From: Spirometra erinaceieuropaei
Taxonomy: Eukaryota > Platyhelminthes > Cestoda > Diphyllobothriidea > Diphyllobothriidae
Direction of reading: 5' to 3'
DNA: 64,000 nucleotides
Assembly: GCA_902702965.1 (NCBI GenBank)
Contig: CACRXP010000162.1
Location: 426,832 to 490,831 of the forward strand
The notes beneath the pieces were generated by a model, which was given only the letters and a program-made list of their open reading frames with translations, was not told the DNA's origin and made no database searches. Shown here one piece after another: positions 57,375-64,000 of the stretch; position 1 is the first letter of the stretch; every line of letters starts with the position of its first letter. A program made the translations under genes and the position numbers.

Positions 57375-57880
57375 TCCAATCCCGAAACCGAAGCCAAATC
57401 CTGACCGTAACCCTAACCCTAACCGTAAGCATTATTCTAAACCTGACAATTTAGCCTGCTACTTAAGCCTAAGCCTTACCCTAGCCATAACGCCGACCCT
57501 GATCCTAACACTTTAATGCATCCTAAACATGAATCTAAAATTAATCACAGTCCAAGCCCGAAACCGAAGCCAAACCCTGACCGTAACCCTAACCCTAACC
57601 GTAAACATTATTCTAAACCTGACCCTAGTCCTAACCTTTAGCCTAAGCCTTACCCTAGCCATAACGCCGACCCTGATCCTAACACTTAAATGCATCCTAA
57701 ACATGAATCTAATATTAATCACAGTCCAAGCCCGAAACCGAAGCCAAACCCTGACCGTAACCCTAACCCTAGCCCTATCCCTATCCCTAACCGTAAACAT
57801 TATTCTAAACCTGAGCCTAGCCCTAACCTTTAGCCTTAGCCTTACCCTAGCCATAACGCCGACCGTGTTCATAACTTAAG
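57375..57880 (-). repeat. Last recognisable monomers, 174 and 186 bp long
   Basis: Landmark TGCATCC at 57,518 and 57,692 gives a 174-bp unit, 29 hexamers, lacking three GGGTTA words of the core. The following unit is about 186 bp and ends in a decayed box, ACTTAAGTTTATCC, at about 57,870. These units show length change by whole hexamers directly. Confidence 0.8.
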
Positions 57881-58637
57881 TTTATCCTAAATAACCGAAA
57901 ACTAACTATATTCCAAGCCCGAGTCCGAGGCCAAACCCTGACCCTGTCCCTAATCTTTACATTAATCATTTCGCTATCGCTTTCTCCAACATTCAGTAGA
58001 ATCCCAATTCTCAACCCTTGACCTAACCATAATCCTTGCTCTTACTGAGACTCCTACCTGACCAAACCCGTAGCCTAAATCTAAGCTTAAACATAACTTT
58101 AAACCTAAACCTTATGCCTAAGCTGGCCCTCATCCGAAGCCTAAATGTAGCACTTAACATTACCCTAAACACTTCCCTTACCCTAACGCTTACTCTGCAT
58201 ATAAACTTCAGGCTAAGAGTGGACCGAAGAAAGCAAAAGGTCAGCTTATCCAAATCCTAAACTCTTCGCTTTAGATTACCCTAAACAAATCCCTAGCCCT
58301 AAATGTAACCCTTAACCGAACACTATATTTTACCCTAAACCTCGTTCTAACCCTAATCCTAACCCTCTCGCGAAACCTAATTCTCAGCCAAAACTTAACA
58401 CTTATTCTTATTCTATCCATAGTTGAAACCCTGAATTTATCTCGACTCATGACCCTTAACCTGACTCTTGGTGTAAAATTGACCTTCAGCCAAAGCATAT
58501 ACCTAACGGTGCCCTAATCCTAACCCTTACCCTAAGGTCAGCCGTAATCCGAACTCTAATCCTAACACATATCCTTACTCTTACCCTGTCCCTAACCCCG
58601 AAACCGACCCTAAACCTATCCCTTAGCATATCCCAAT
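57881..58637 (-). repeat. Decayed edge of the array with scattered telomere-like words
   Basis: Up to about 57,960 the CCAAGCCCGAGTCCGAGGCC segment of a monomer is still visible. Beyond that no monomer can be aligned, but CCCTAA, CCTAAC and CTTACCCTAA words continue to 58,630, mixed with unrelated bases. This is most simply old telomeric or satellite DNA that escaped homogenisation. Short open frames here on both strands look like arginine/valine or leucine/threonine-rich decay products and carry no recognisable domain. Confidence 0.7.
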
Positions 58638-58640
58638 CCC

Positions 58641-60474
58641 GCAGAAGAGTCGTTTGGGTAGTCGCTCGTCGTCCATGCGCACCAGGTGGCCGCTCCAGCG
58701 CAGCTGCATTTGTCACAGCATCGCTAGATGCTGAGGATTCCCGTTCGTTCCAGTACTTCCGTGTCAGGGATTCGATCCTGCCAGTTCAGCCTCAGGATGC
58801 GACGAAGACAACTGAGATGGAAGTGGTTCAGTCGGCATGCCTGCCTCGTGTACACCGTCCAAGTCTCCTCTCCGTACAGCAGCGTCGGCAGGATGACGGC
58901 CTTGTACATCTTCAGATTCGTGCTCAGTTGGAGACCATGACGATTCCAAACTGTGCTTTGGAGGCGTCCGAAGGCTTGACTGGCTTTCGAGATCCTGTTG
59001 GCGACTTCGTCATCGATCTTTGTGTTGCGAGATAGGGTAATTCCCAGGTACGGGAAGTTCTCTACCACTTGCAGTTGGGTTCCGTTCACGCTGATTTGCG
59101 GCGACGCGTTGGGGGCTGTGGCTGAGTTGGGTTGCGGTTGATGCATCACCACCGTCTTCTGCTTGTTGATAACCAGCCCAAAGATCTCGCAGGCGGCGGA
59201 GAATAGGTCCATGCTCCGTTGCATCTCCTCTTCCGAGGTGATGTTCAGGGCGCAGTCGTCGGCGAAGAGGAGTTCGTGAACGTTGGTTGTGGATACGCGC
59301 GATTGGAAGTGCATCCGTCGTTGATTCAGCAGGTGACCGTCCGTCCTGTAGGCGATGCGGATCCCGGGGCGTTCGTCGCGTTAGGCTTCCATAATGGGCA
59401 TGGAAGAGAACATAAGACTGAAGAGGGTAGGCGCCAGCACGCATCCCTGCTTCACTCCGTTGGTCACTGCGAATGCCTCTGAGACAGCTCCGTTGTCCGT
59501 GACTCGCGCCATCATACCGTCGTGCAGCTGAGTCACCATCTGATTGAATCGCTCCGGACAGCCGAATTTCTGCATGATCTTCCACAATCCTTCACGATTC
59601 ACCGTGTCGAAGGCTTTCGTCAGATACACGAAGGTAGAATGCAGGTAAGCCCGCATCTCCTGGCACTTCTCCTGAAGTTGACGGGCGGCGAAGATCATAT
59701 CCGTGGTCCCACGATGACGACGGAAGCCGCATTGGCTTTCCGGCAGAAGGCCCTGTTCCAGATGGTTGTTGAGGCGGTTGAGAAGGATGCGAGCGAAGAT
59801 CTTCCCGGCGATGTTCAGCAAGGAGATGCCACGGTGATTGTCGCAGATTTGACGATTCCCTTTTCGCTTGTATAGGTGCAAGACTGTTACGTCCTTGAAA
59901 TCTTGCGGGACTTCTCCTTGACGCCACATCTCCTCGAAGAGCGCAAACAGGTGATCCATCAGTTGGGGACCCCCGTGCTTGTAGACCTCAGCAGGGATTG
60001 CGTCCGATCCGGGTGCTTTCCCGCAGGAGAGCTGTTGCACGGCCCTGATGGTCTCCTGGAGAGATGGCGGGAGGTCAAGGTCCACGTTGGTCTCCACTTG
60101 CGGCAAACGCTCGATGGCGGAGTCGGAGATGACGGAGGGGCGATTGAGGACGCCTTGGAAATGCTCGGCGCATCGCTGTAGGATTTGCGTCTTCTCAGTC
60201 AGGAGAGTGCTGCCGTCGGCACTGAGGAGAGGAACAGTGCCCTTCGTCGGCGGACCGTAGACAGCTTTGATCGCGGAGAAGAAGTTCTTCCATTCGTTGC
60301 GGTCCGCGTAGCCTTGGATCTCCTCAGATTTGCGAGCATTCCAGGTGTCCTGCATCTCGCGCAGTCGTTGCTGAAGTTTGCCTCGACTGCAGTAGAAGGC
60401 AGCTGTGTTGTCCTCAGTGGGGTGATCTACGTAGGCTTTGTGTAGGCGGTTCTTCTCAGTGAGCATATTTCTGC
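58641..60474 (-). pseudogene. LINE reverse transcriptase domain, inactivated
   Basis: The longest open part (60,466-59,381) starts with a basic, coiled linker and holds classic RT motifs: a GKAPGSDAIPAE segment (residues 149-160), NHRGISLLN (210-218) and QCGFRRHRGTTD (245-256). Motif A reads FVYLTKAFD (279-287), with Tyr at 59,624-59,626 where the family has the catalytic Asp. The frame hits TAA at 59,381-59,383 and continues in the same frame to 58,724, with the motif C FADD box at 59,255-59,266 intact. The fragment after 58,724 is shifted and ends at the satellite junction. The enzyme would copy element RNA at a nicked target; this copy cannot, because motif A and the frame are both broken. 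Confidence 0.88.
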
Positions 60475-61562
60475 GGCGGCGTCGTTGTCGTCGAACCAGT
60501 CCTGGTGTTGGCGGGGAGCGCTACCGAGGACGGCGAGTGCCGTCGACTGGACCGTGTCTCGCAGTTGACACCAGCGGTTCTCCACGGAGGCGTTCTCGGC
60601 AGCGGCGGCGGCGTCGGCAGCGATAGGAAGGTTGTCTAGCCGTTGAGCTAGCTCATTGCCGAAATGAAGATGATGAGCGGGCAAAGACAACAAAGCAACA
60701 TTCAGCTTACCTGGGGGTCGCTTACCATGTGGTCTCCTGCGAGGCTGTAGGCGAATACGTATCTTCGAGATGACGAGGCGATGGTCGGTCCACCCGTCAG
60801 CACCCGCGATCGCCTTCGTCCCCAGCACGTCCCGCTGGTCACGCATTCGGACGAGGACATAGTCCAGCAGGTGCCACTGACGCGACCGAGGATGCCTCCA
60901 GGTGGCCTTCTCTCGCTCCGGCAGACAGAAGAACTTGTTCGTCAGGATGAGGCGGTGTTCTGCGCAGGTGCGGAGAAGCAGCAAGCCGCTGTCGTTGGAG
61001 CCGCGGAGACCGTGGGGGCCCAGCACTCCTCTCCAGGCAGTATGGTCTGCGCCGACGCGGGCGTTGAAGTCGACAAGGACAATCAACTTGTCCGCCTTCG
61101 ACACAGTCGCCAAGAGGGCGTGCAGGTCCTCGTAGAATCTGTCTCTTGCGGTGGCGTCGGGGCTGCTCATCGTCGGAGCGTAGGCGCTGATGATGGTGGC
61201 GAATTTGCCCCCACCCCGGAGAGGCAGACGAGGCTCATCAGGCGATCGTTGATGCCCTGTGGTAAACAGGGCAGTCGTCCCACGATGTCAGTCCGGATGG
61301 CAAAGGCGACACCCGCGTCTCGTCGCTCTGCCTTGGGTCGACCGCTCCAGAAGAAGGTGTAACCGGCACCCACCTTCTCCAGTTGGCCTTGTTCGGAGAA
61401 TCGGGTCTCGCTGAGTTCGGCGATGTCCACCTTGTAGCGCGCCAGTTCCCGGGCAACTAGGGCTGTCCTCCGTTCCGGTCGGTTGCTCCTCGGATTGTCT
61501 TAAAGGGAACGAACATTCCAGGCTGCCAGAGTGAGCGGGCTCACCCTGCCAGTCTGGCGACT
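60475..61562 (-). pseudogene. LINE EEP endonuclease domain, inactivated
   Basis: Read on minus, the domain begins upstream of the first usable Met with a stretch containing AAWNVRSL, then a TAA at 61,500-61,502. It continues through LSETRF (the Mg-binding Glu region) and, after a one-base loss near 61,230, through ISAYAP (about 61,175-61,195), DFNARVG (61,051-61,071) and the terminal catalytic TDH at 60,781-60,789. The family's GDFN is VDFN here. This AP-endonuclease-like domain normally nicks target DNA to prime reverse transcription. A second frameshift near 60,475 separates it from the reverse transcriptase. Confidence 0.85.
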
Positions 61563-62189
61563 GCGGCGGCGAAAAGTATGAGTAGGAGAAGAAGAAGAAG
61601 AATAGGCTGGAAGAGGAAGAGAGTGATTGTTGTTATTGTTGTTTCGGTTTTGGCTGTTTCGACCGTGTGTTTTTTGCCTGCGGCCACGGCCAGCCTACAG
61701 ACAGCGTGGTTCCCAGCGATCTTTAGGGCACCTTTTCTAGTCCCCTCCCCCTCGCGAGGGCAGGCAACGCATCCCTGAACAGGGCTGCCCGGTTATCCCA
61801 GACGGCTGCCGAACTCCACTATGGGCCACGACTTTTTGTTAATGAGAGAACGACCCGAATTAGCCTGGGAACTTGGTGGTGATGGTGATGTGATGGAGTG
61901 AAGTAGGAGAGAGCATACACACAAACAGAACGCTATGGGACTTACAGCTAGCTAGAGTGGACAAACAGACACATTCATCAGTCAGAGACAAAGTGAGGGC
62001 ACCACACAAAGTCAAGCACCGTAACACCTAGCTATTAGTAGAGTGGCAAGGACTGACGGACAGACAATCGCAGCAGGCATCGAAGGTGTCGGTTAGCTAT
62101 TAACAGACAGACTAGCATACAGACGGCAGGCAGCAAGAGCAGCATACGACACGGAACATCAACAGACAAAAGGCAGAAACAGAGCAAAT
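61563..62189 (-). other. Non-coding stretch upstream of the LINE, possibly its leader
   Basis: No credible coding frame is present. Visible content is a short GAA tract (61,586-61,602), a TTG/TTA-rich run (61,626-61,642), GC-rich DNA with CCCTCGCGAGGG (61,751-61,762, a perfect palindrome), and an ACA/GACA-rich part from 61,910 to 62,180. Lying immediately 5' of the endonuclease on its strand, it could be the LINE's 5' UTR, but no boundary or promoter can be shown. Confidence 0.4.
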
Positions 62190-62406
62190 GCACTTACCTG
62201 AGGAAGAACTTACCTGGTGGCCTCCTGCGATGGTCCAGGCAGAGCCTCGTCTCAACGATGTCGACGCGAAGATCCATCCGACCAGCGCAGACCACAGTAC
62301 CGCGCGTGCAAATGCACGCACGGATACCCTCACCTGGTTTAGCCCGCAGGTCGAGATGGTTGCCCAGGGTGTGGCCGCTGAGCAGAGCCCAGCTACTTGG
62401 AGCCAC
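62190..62406 (-). pseudogene. Second, diverged EEP endonuclease fragment
   Basis: A minus-strand frame of 70 residues ends in DHRRRPPGKFFLR, which aligns with the C-terminal edge of the LINE endonuclease at 60,700-60,790 ([16 protein letters not shown]). At DNA level CGCAGGAGACCAC...GGTAAG...AGGTAAG of the LINE is matched by CGCAGGAGGCCAC...GGTAAG...AGGTAAG here. The catalytic TDH equivalent reads MDL, so the fragment is dead. It may be a relict of a related LINE family. The alignment is by eye over about 40 residues and is moderately convincing. Confidence 0.5.
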
Positions 62407-62738
62407 AGGTGAGAGTTAGGTTTCAGCAAGTGGGCGCTAGGCGTAGTCTCACCTGCAAGCAAGTGAGCGACAACTACGACCATTACGTGAACCCACCGCT
62501 GACACCCTACACCCCGCACCACATCACACGCACAACCGCCATGCCTACTCCTCCACCACCACCGTCACCCCTCCACACATCAGCACTCAACCACCGCAAG
62601 CACCCAAGTGTCACCTCTCACGGAAGTGGGATGTGTGCATCTCTACTCTGTCCGCATGCGGCTCCGGCTAGCGTCCATTTGCTGGCACCAATGCTGGTCC
62701 CAATGCGGATTCGGCTGCGCGGGTTACTTGAGTCCGAG

Positions 62739-62787
62739 ACTATCACGACACGTCAAGTGTCGTGGATAGGAAGGTTGCTGACTGACG
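62739..62787 (+). repeat. Hairpin-forming repeat, copy 1
   Basis: A 49-nt segment beginning ACTATCACG and ending GCTGACTGACG recurs with the same length at 63,149-63,197, with about 36 matching positions by my count. Copy 1 contains a perfect 8-bp stem, CACGACAC (62,744-62,751) and GTGTCGTG (62,757-62,764), around a 5-nt loop. Confidence 0.6.
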
Positions 62788-62817
62788 CCCGCTCTCGGTT
62801 CACGCAGTTCGTCACGT

Positions 62818-62841
62818 TGTGTGTGTGTGTGTGTGTGTGTG
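62818..62841 (+). repeat. TG dinucleotide microsatellite, 12 units
   Basis: Twelve uninterrupted TG units. It lies in non-coding DNA between the two hairpin repeats and the diverged endonuclease fragment. Confidence 0.98.
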
Positions 62842-63148
62842 GAGTGGCGGACTGGTGGGCTGGGGACGGGCTGAAGCAGCACCTTCCACGGCCCTCTCAC
62901 TCAAGTGAGAGACACGCCGCTCAACCCCCGTTGTGTGAAATCCTGGTGTTTTTGTGTGTATGGGGGTCCAGGTCGTGCTGTGGCGCGCTCAAACATGGTC
63001 AGTCGACCGTGTCAGCCACCGCGCCCATTCCCCACACTAGTCTGCTGACCGGCTCGGACGGCGGCTGGGGTGTGGGAATGGGAAGGGAGAGTGAGGTCGA
63101 CGACTCAGCGCATTTTCTCCTCAGTATATTCAATCTGACGCGCTTGAA

Positions 63149-63197
63149 GCTATCACGGTGCGCTAAAAGCCGTGGCTTGGAAGGTTGCCAACTGACG
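63149..63197 (+). repeat. Hairpin-forming repeat, copy 2
   Basis: The partner of 62,739-62,787, 410 bp away in direct orientation. It keeps a stem CACGG/CCGTG plus one G-T wobble in the same place. Stem pair 5 has changed from A-T to G-C on both sides, a compensatory change. Function unknown. It is followed by AAGGTTGCCAACTGACGGGG. Confidence 0.55.
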
Positions 63198-63639
63198 GGG
63201 TAACTTGGACCTCCTCCTTAACGGGAGGCGGTCTGAGACTCAGGCTGCATTGGCTCCTTTTTAATGTGACCTTTATGGCAGTTCTACCACAGTGTGGGAT
63301 CCGAGCCAGGCGTTGGCGGCACGCCCAGGTGCGGCTTCGGCCGTACCAGCCTCCAAATCTCTGTTGTGTTGGTTGAAATCCTAGTTATTGTTGTGAAGAC
63401 CAGGGGGTGTGGTGGAAGGCCTAGGTGAGGATCCGTCCGAGCCATCCACTTGCGGCCTCTCTCGTCTCCGGTCTTCTTGACTCTGTCTTGACACCGGGCC
63501 CAGACGGGGGAGGAGGAGAGAGTGTAGGTAGATGCAGCGCATGTATACCGGCACTTTAAACCTCTTTGCAATTCGCCGACCCTGCTCCCACCGCTGCTTC
63601 AAGGACTGTTCGAAGGACTCGACTCCCACGTCATTAGCA

Positions 63640-63887
63640 TGCGCGATGCTAAATGTGGGTTGGAACTACCTAGCTTAACATTTTTGTGTCATGTTTTTCG
63701 ATATGAACGTCCCTTTGTCCCAGGGACTTTGCGACAACAAGTCTTCCATGTTTTTCACAGCCGATCCCACTCTGGAGTTCGGGCGACAATGAAACCCATC
63801 AGTGACAGATCTGTCTGGCCCAACATCAACAGGGATGTATGACGACGACCCGTTCTTGTCTGTCATGTCAACGGGCCAAAATTCACC

Positions 63888-63934
<47 letters not shown>

Positions 63935-63980
63935 CAGTTCGACCGTCGATTTCGACGATGTCCACCGTGTGCCCCACAGC
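63640..63980 (+). pseudogene. Ty3/gypsy-type integrase fragment, broken by a microsatellite
   Basis: The plus-strand frame to 63,842 carries the N-terminal integrase zinc-binding signature: RPFVP, then H-x4-H-S-G (HSRSHSG) and VWPNINRDV. After a stop and a one-base shift near 63,842 the matching CLSC pair of the HHCC finger appears at about 63,857-63,868, followed by QRAKIHRHT. There the AC microsatellite starts. Beyond it (63,933-63,975) a DFDDVH-like stretch resembles the start of the integrase catalytic core. The HHCC finger helps integrase handle element DNA ends. Only this part of pol is visible; no protease, RT, RNase H or LTR is seen in the window, and the element may continue past 64,000. 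Confidence 0.75.
63889..63932 (+). repeat. AC dinucleotide microsatellite, 22 units
   Basis: Twenty-two uninterrupted AC units, starting exactly where the integrase fragment has His-Thr codons (CAC ACA). Such codons are themselves AC repeats and are the likely seed of the expansion. Confidence 0.98.
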
Positions 63981-64000
63981 TGCAGCAGCGGTGGGAGCAG

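Larger units (their letters stand above)
231..57459. repeat. Dispersed variant box (about 42 copies) marking special monomers
   Basis: In most monomers a segment reads GGTTAGGGCTAGGGTCAGG. In about 42 monomers it is replaced by a relative of GGTTCAGTCTAAAGCGTCAGG, two bases longer, which breaks both the hexamer register and all reading frames. Approximate box starts on the left arm: 231, 1384, 2154, 2347, 8652, 9996, 12678 (weak). On the right arm (minus orientation): 15113, 17203, 17973, 18927, 22379, 22572, 23723, 24108, 25068, 25453, 26799, 27185, 30193, 30387, 34587, 34972, 35550, 36686, 43480, 44616, 45565, 45759, 46139, 46333, 47474, 48806, 49180, 50333, 50527, 52178, 53523, 54101, 54485, 54870, 57442. 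Most spacings are near whole multiples of about 191 bp (1, 2, 4, 5, 6, 7 monomers), so the boxes act as phase marks of higher-order repeats. Confidence 0.8.
13559..57880 (-). repeat. Right arm of the satellite, G-rich strand on minus
   Basis: About 230 monomers of the same family, read on the plus strand as CCCTAA-rich DNA. Landmark order is the exact reverse of the left arm. Perfect telomeric runs are short: three or four CCCTAA in a row at most, for example near 57,235-57,255. Monomer length moves in steps of six, and most departures from that coincide with the variant box. No coding region, transposon insertion or unrelated sequence longer than a few tens of bases was seen inside this 44 kb. 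Confidence 0.95.
58638..61562 (-). mobile_element. Non-LTR retrotransposon (LINE) copy, dead and lacking its 3' end
   Basis: On the minus strand the order is EEP-type endonuclease then reverse transcriptase, the layout of non-LTR retrotransposons of the RTE/CR1-like kind. Base composition is balanced and quite unlike the satellite. The coding match stops at about 58,638 in the region after the reverse transcriptase, where the satellite edge starts. The usual C-terminal part, 3' UTR and tail are absent. Disabling changes are a stop at 61,500-61,502, a frameshift near 61,230, a frameshift near 60,475, stops at 59,381-59,383 and 58,724-58,726, and a shift plus stop just after. No target-site duplication can be identified because one end is missing. 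Confidence 0.88.
62407..63599. other. Non-coding dispersed-repeat DNA without a recognised gene
   Basis: Frames here are short, overlap each other and carry no motif I recognise. The stretch contains a TG microsatellite, a pair of hairpin-forming repeats and a small inverted repeat CCTCC-TTAACG-GGAGG (63,213-63,228). Composition is balanced, with no trace of the satellite. It may belong to the gypsy element whose integrase fragment follows, or to unrelated repeats. Confidence 0.5.
63582..64000. repeat. 17-bp perfect inverted repeat around the integrase fragment
   Basis: CTGCTCCCACCGCTGCT at 63,582-63,598 is the exact reverse complement of AGCAGCGGTGGGAGCAG at 63,984-64,000, the last bases of the window. 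The match may extend past the window end. The arms flank the integrase fragment, 385 bp apart. They could be ends of a small derived element, a fold-back, or chance recurrence of a CAG-rich word. Confidence 0.6.

Noticed and set aside
57000..57880. True telomere tract
   Set aside because: Perfect CCCTAA runs reach only three or four units and are embedded in 174-192-bp monomers; a functional telomere would be long and uniform.
1..57880. CRISPR array or minisatellite with spacers
   Set aside because: There are no constant repeats with unique spacers; all parts of the monomer recur, in a clearly eukaryotic context.
58023..58498. Short open frames on both strands in the array edge
   Set aside because: They are arginine/valine or leucine/asparagine-rich, overlap each other, and look like decayed telomere-like hexamers without any domain.
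59010..61362. Open frames on the plus strand and in shifted minus frames over the LINE
   Set aside because: They are shadows of the endonuclease/reverse transcriptase reading frame, with no motifs of their own.
62739..63197. Hammerhead ribozyme of the kind found in flatworm satellites
   Set aside because: The hairpins lack the conserved CTGATGA and GAAA core words.
62112..63203. A host gene with 136- and 268-residue frames, including a frame across the TG repeat
   Set aside because: The frames overlap on opposite strands, run through a microsatellite and lack recognisable domains; retroelement remains explain at least the part at 62,190-62,406.

Overview
The window looks like a eukaryotic chromosome end or subtelomere, most probably from a flatworm, and within flatworms best a diphyllobothriidean tapeworm. 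The taxon rests on recognising the LINE-type endonuclease/reverse transcriptase on the minus strand near the right end, which resembles the abundant elements of the Schistocephalus/Spirometra/Diphyllobothrium group. That is recall, not a database search. No intact host gene, tRNA, rRNA or CRISPR array is visible.

Positions 1 to about 57,880 are one satellite with a monomer of about 192 bp. The whole monomer can be read in a 6-bp register as 32 degenerate copies of the telomere hexamer GGGTTA, and monomer length changes in hexamer steps (174, 186, 192). From 1 to 13,558 the G-rich strand is the plus strand; from 13,559 on it is the minus strand. The G strands therefore point at each other, the 5'-(TTAGGG-like)n-(CCCTAA-like)m-3' geometry of an end-to-end telomere fusion. 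The two arms share a homologous block in inverted orientation (1,130-1,530 and 30,260-30,690). About 40 monomers carry a 2-bp-longer variant box that serves as a landmark for higher-order repeats of 4 to 10 monomers. A 4-base N gap lies at 4,278-4,281. The long open frames on both strands of the array are a by-product of the hexamer register and are not annotated as genes.

From 57,881 to 58,637 the array decays into scattered CCCTAA-like words. It then meets, abruptly, the interior of a LINE coding region on the minus strand (58,638-61,562): endonuclease/exonuclease/phosphatase (EEP) domain followed by reverse transcriptase. The copy has stops, frameshifts, a Tyr in place of the motif A catalytic Asp, and no C-terminal end. 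Losing the 3' rather than the 5' end is unusual for a LINE and suggests a chromosome break capped or joined by telomere-like DNA.

The last 2.4 kb is ordinary dispersed-repeat DNA: a probable LINE leader, a second diverged EEP fragment (minus, 62,190-62,406), two dinucleotide microsatellites, a pair of hairpin-forming direct repeats, and a broken Ty3/gypsy-type integrase fragment (plus) into which a 22-unit AC microsatellite has grown. Nothing here forms an operon or pathway. The interest lies in the origin and architecture of the telomere-derived satellite and its two junctions.
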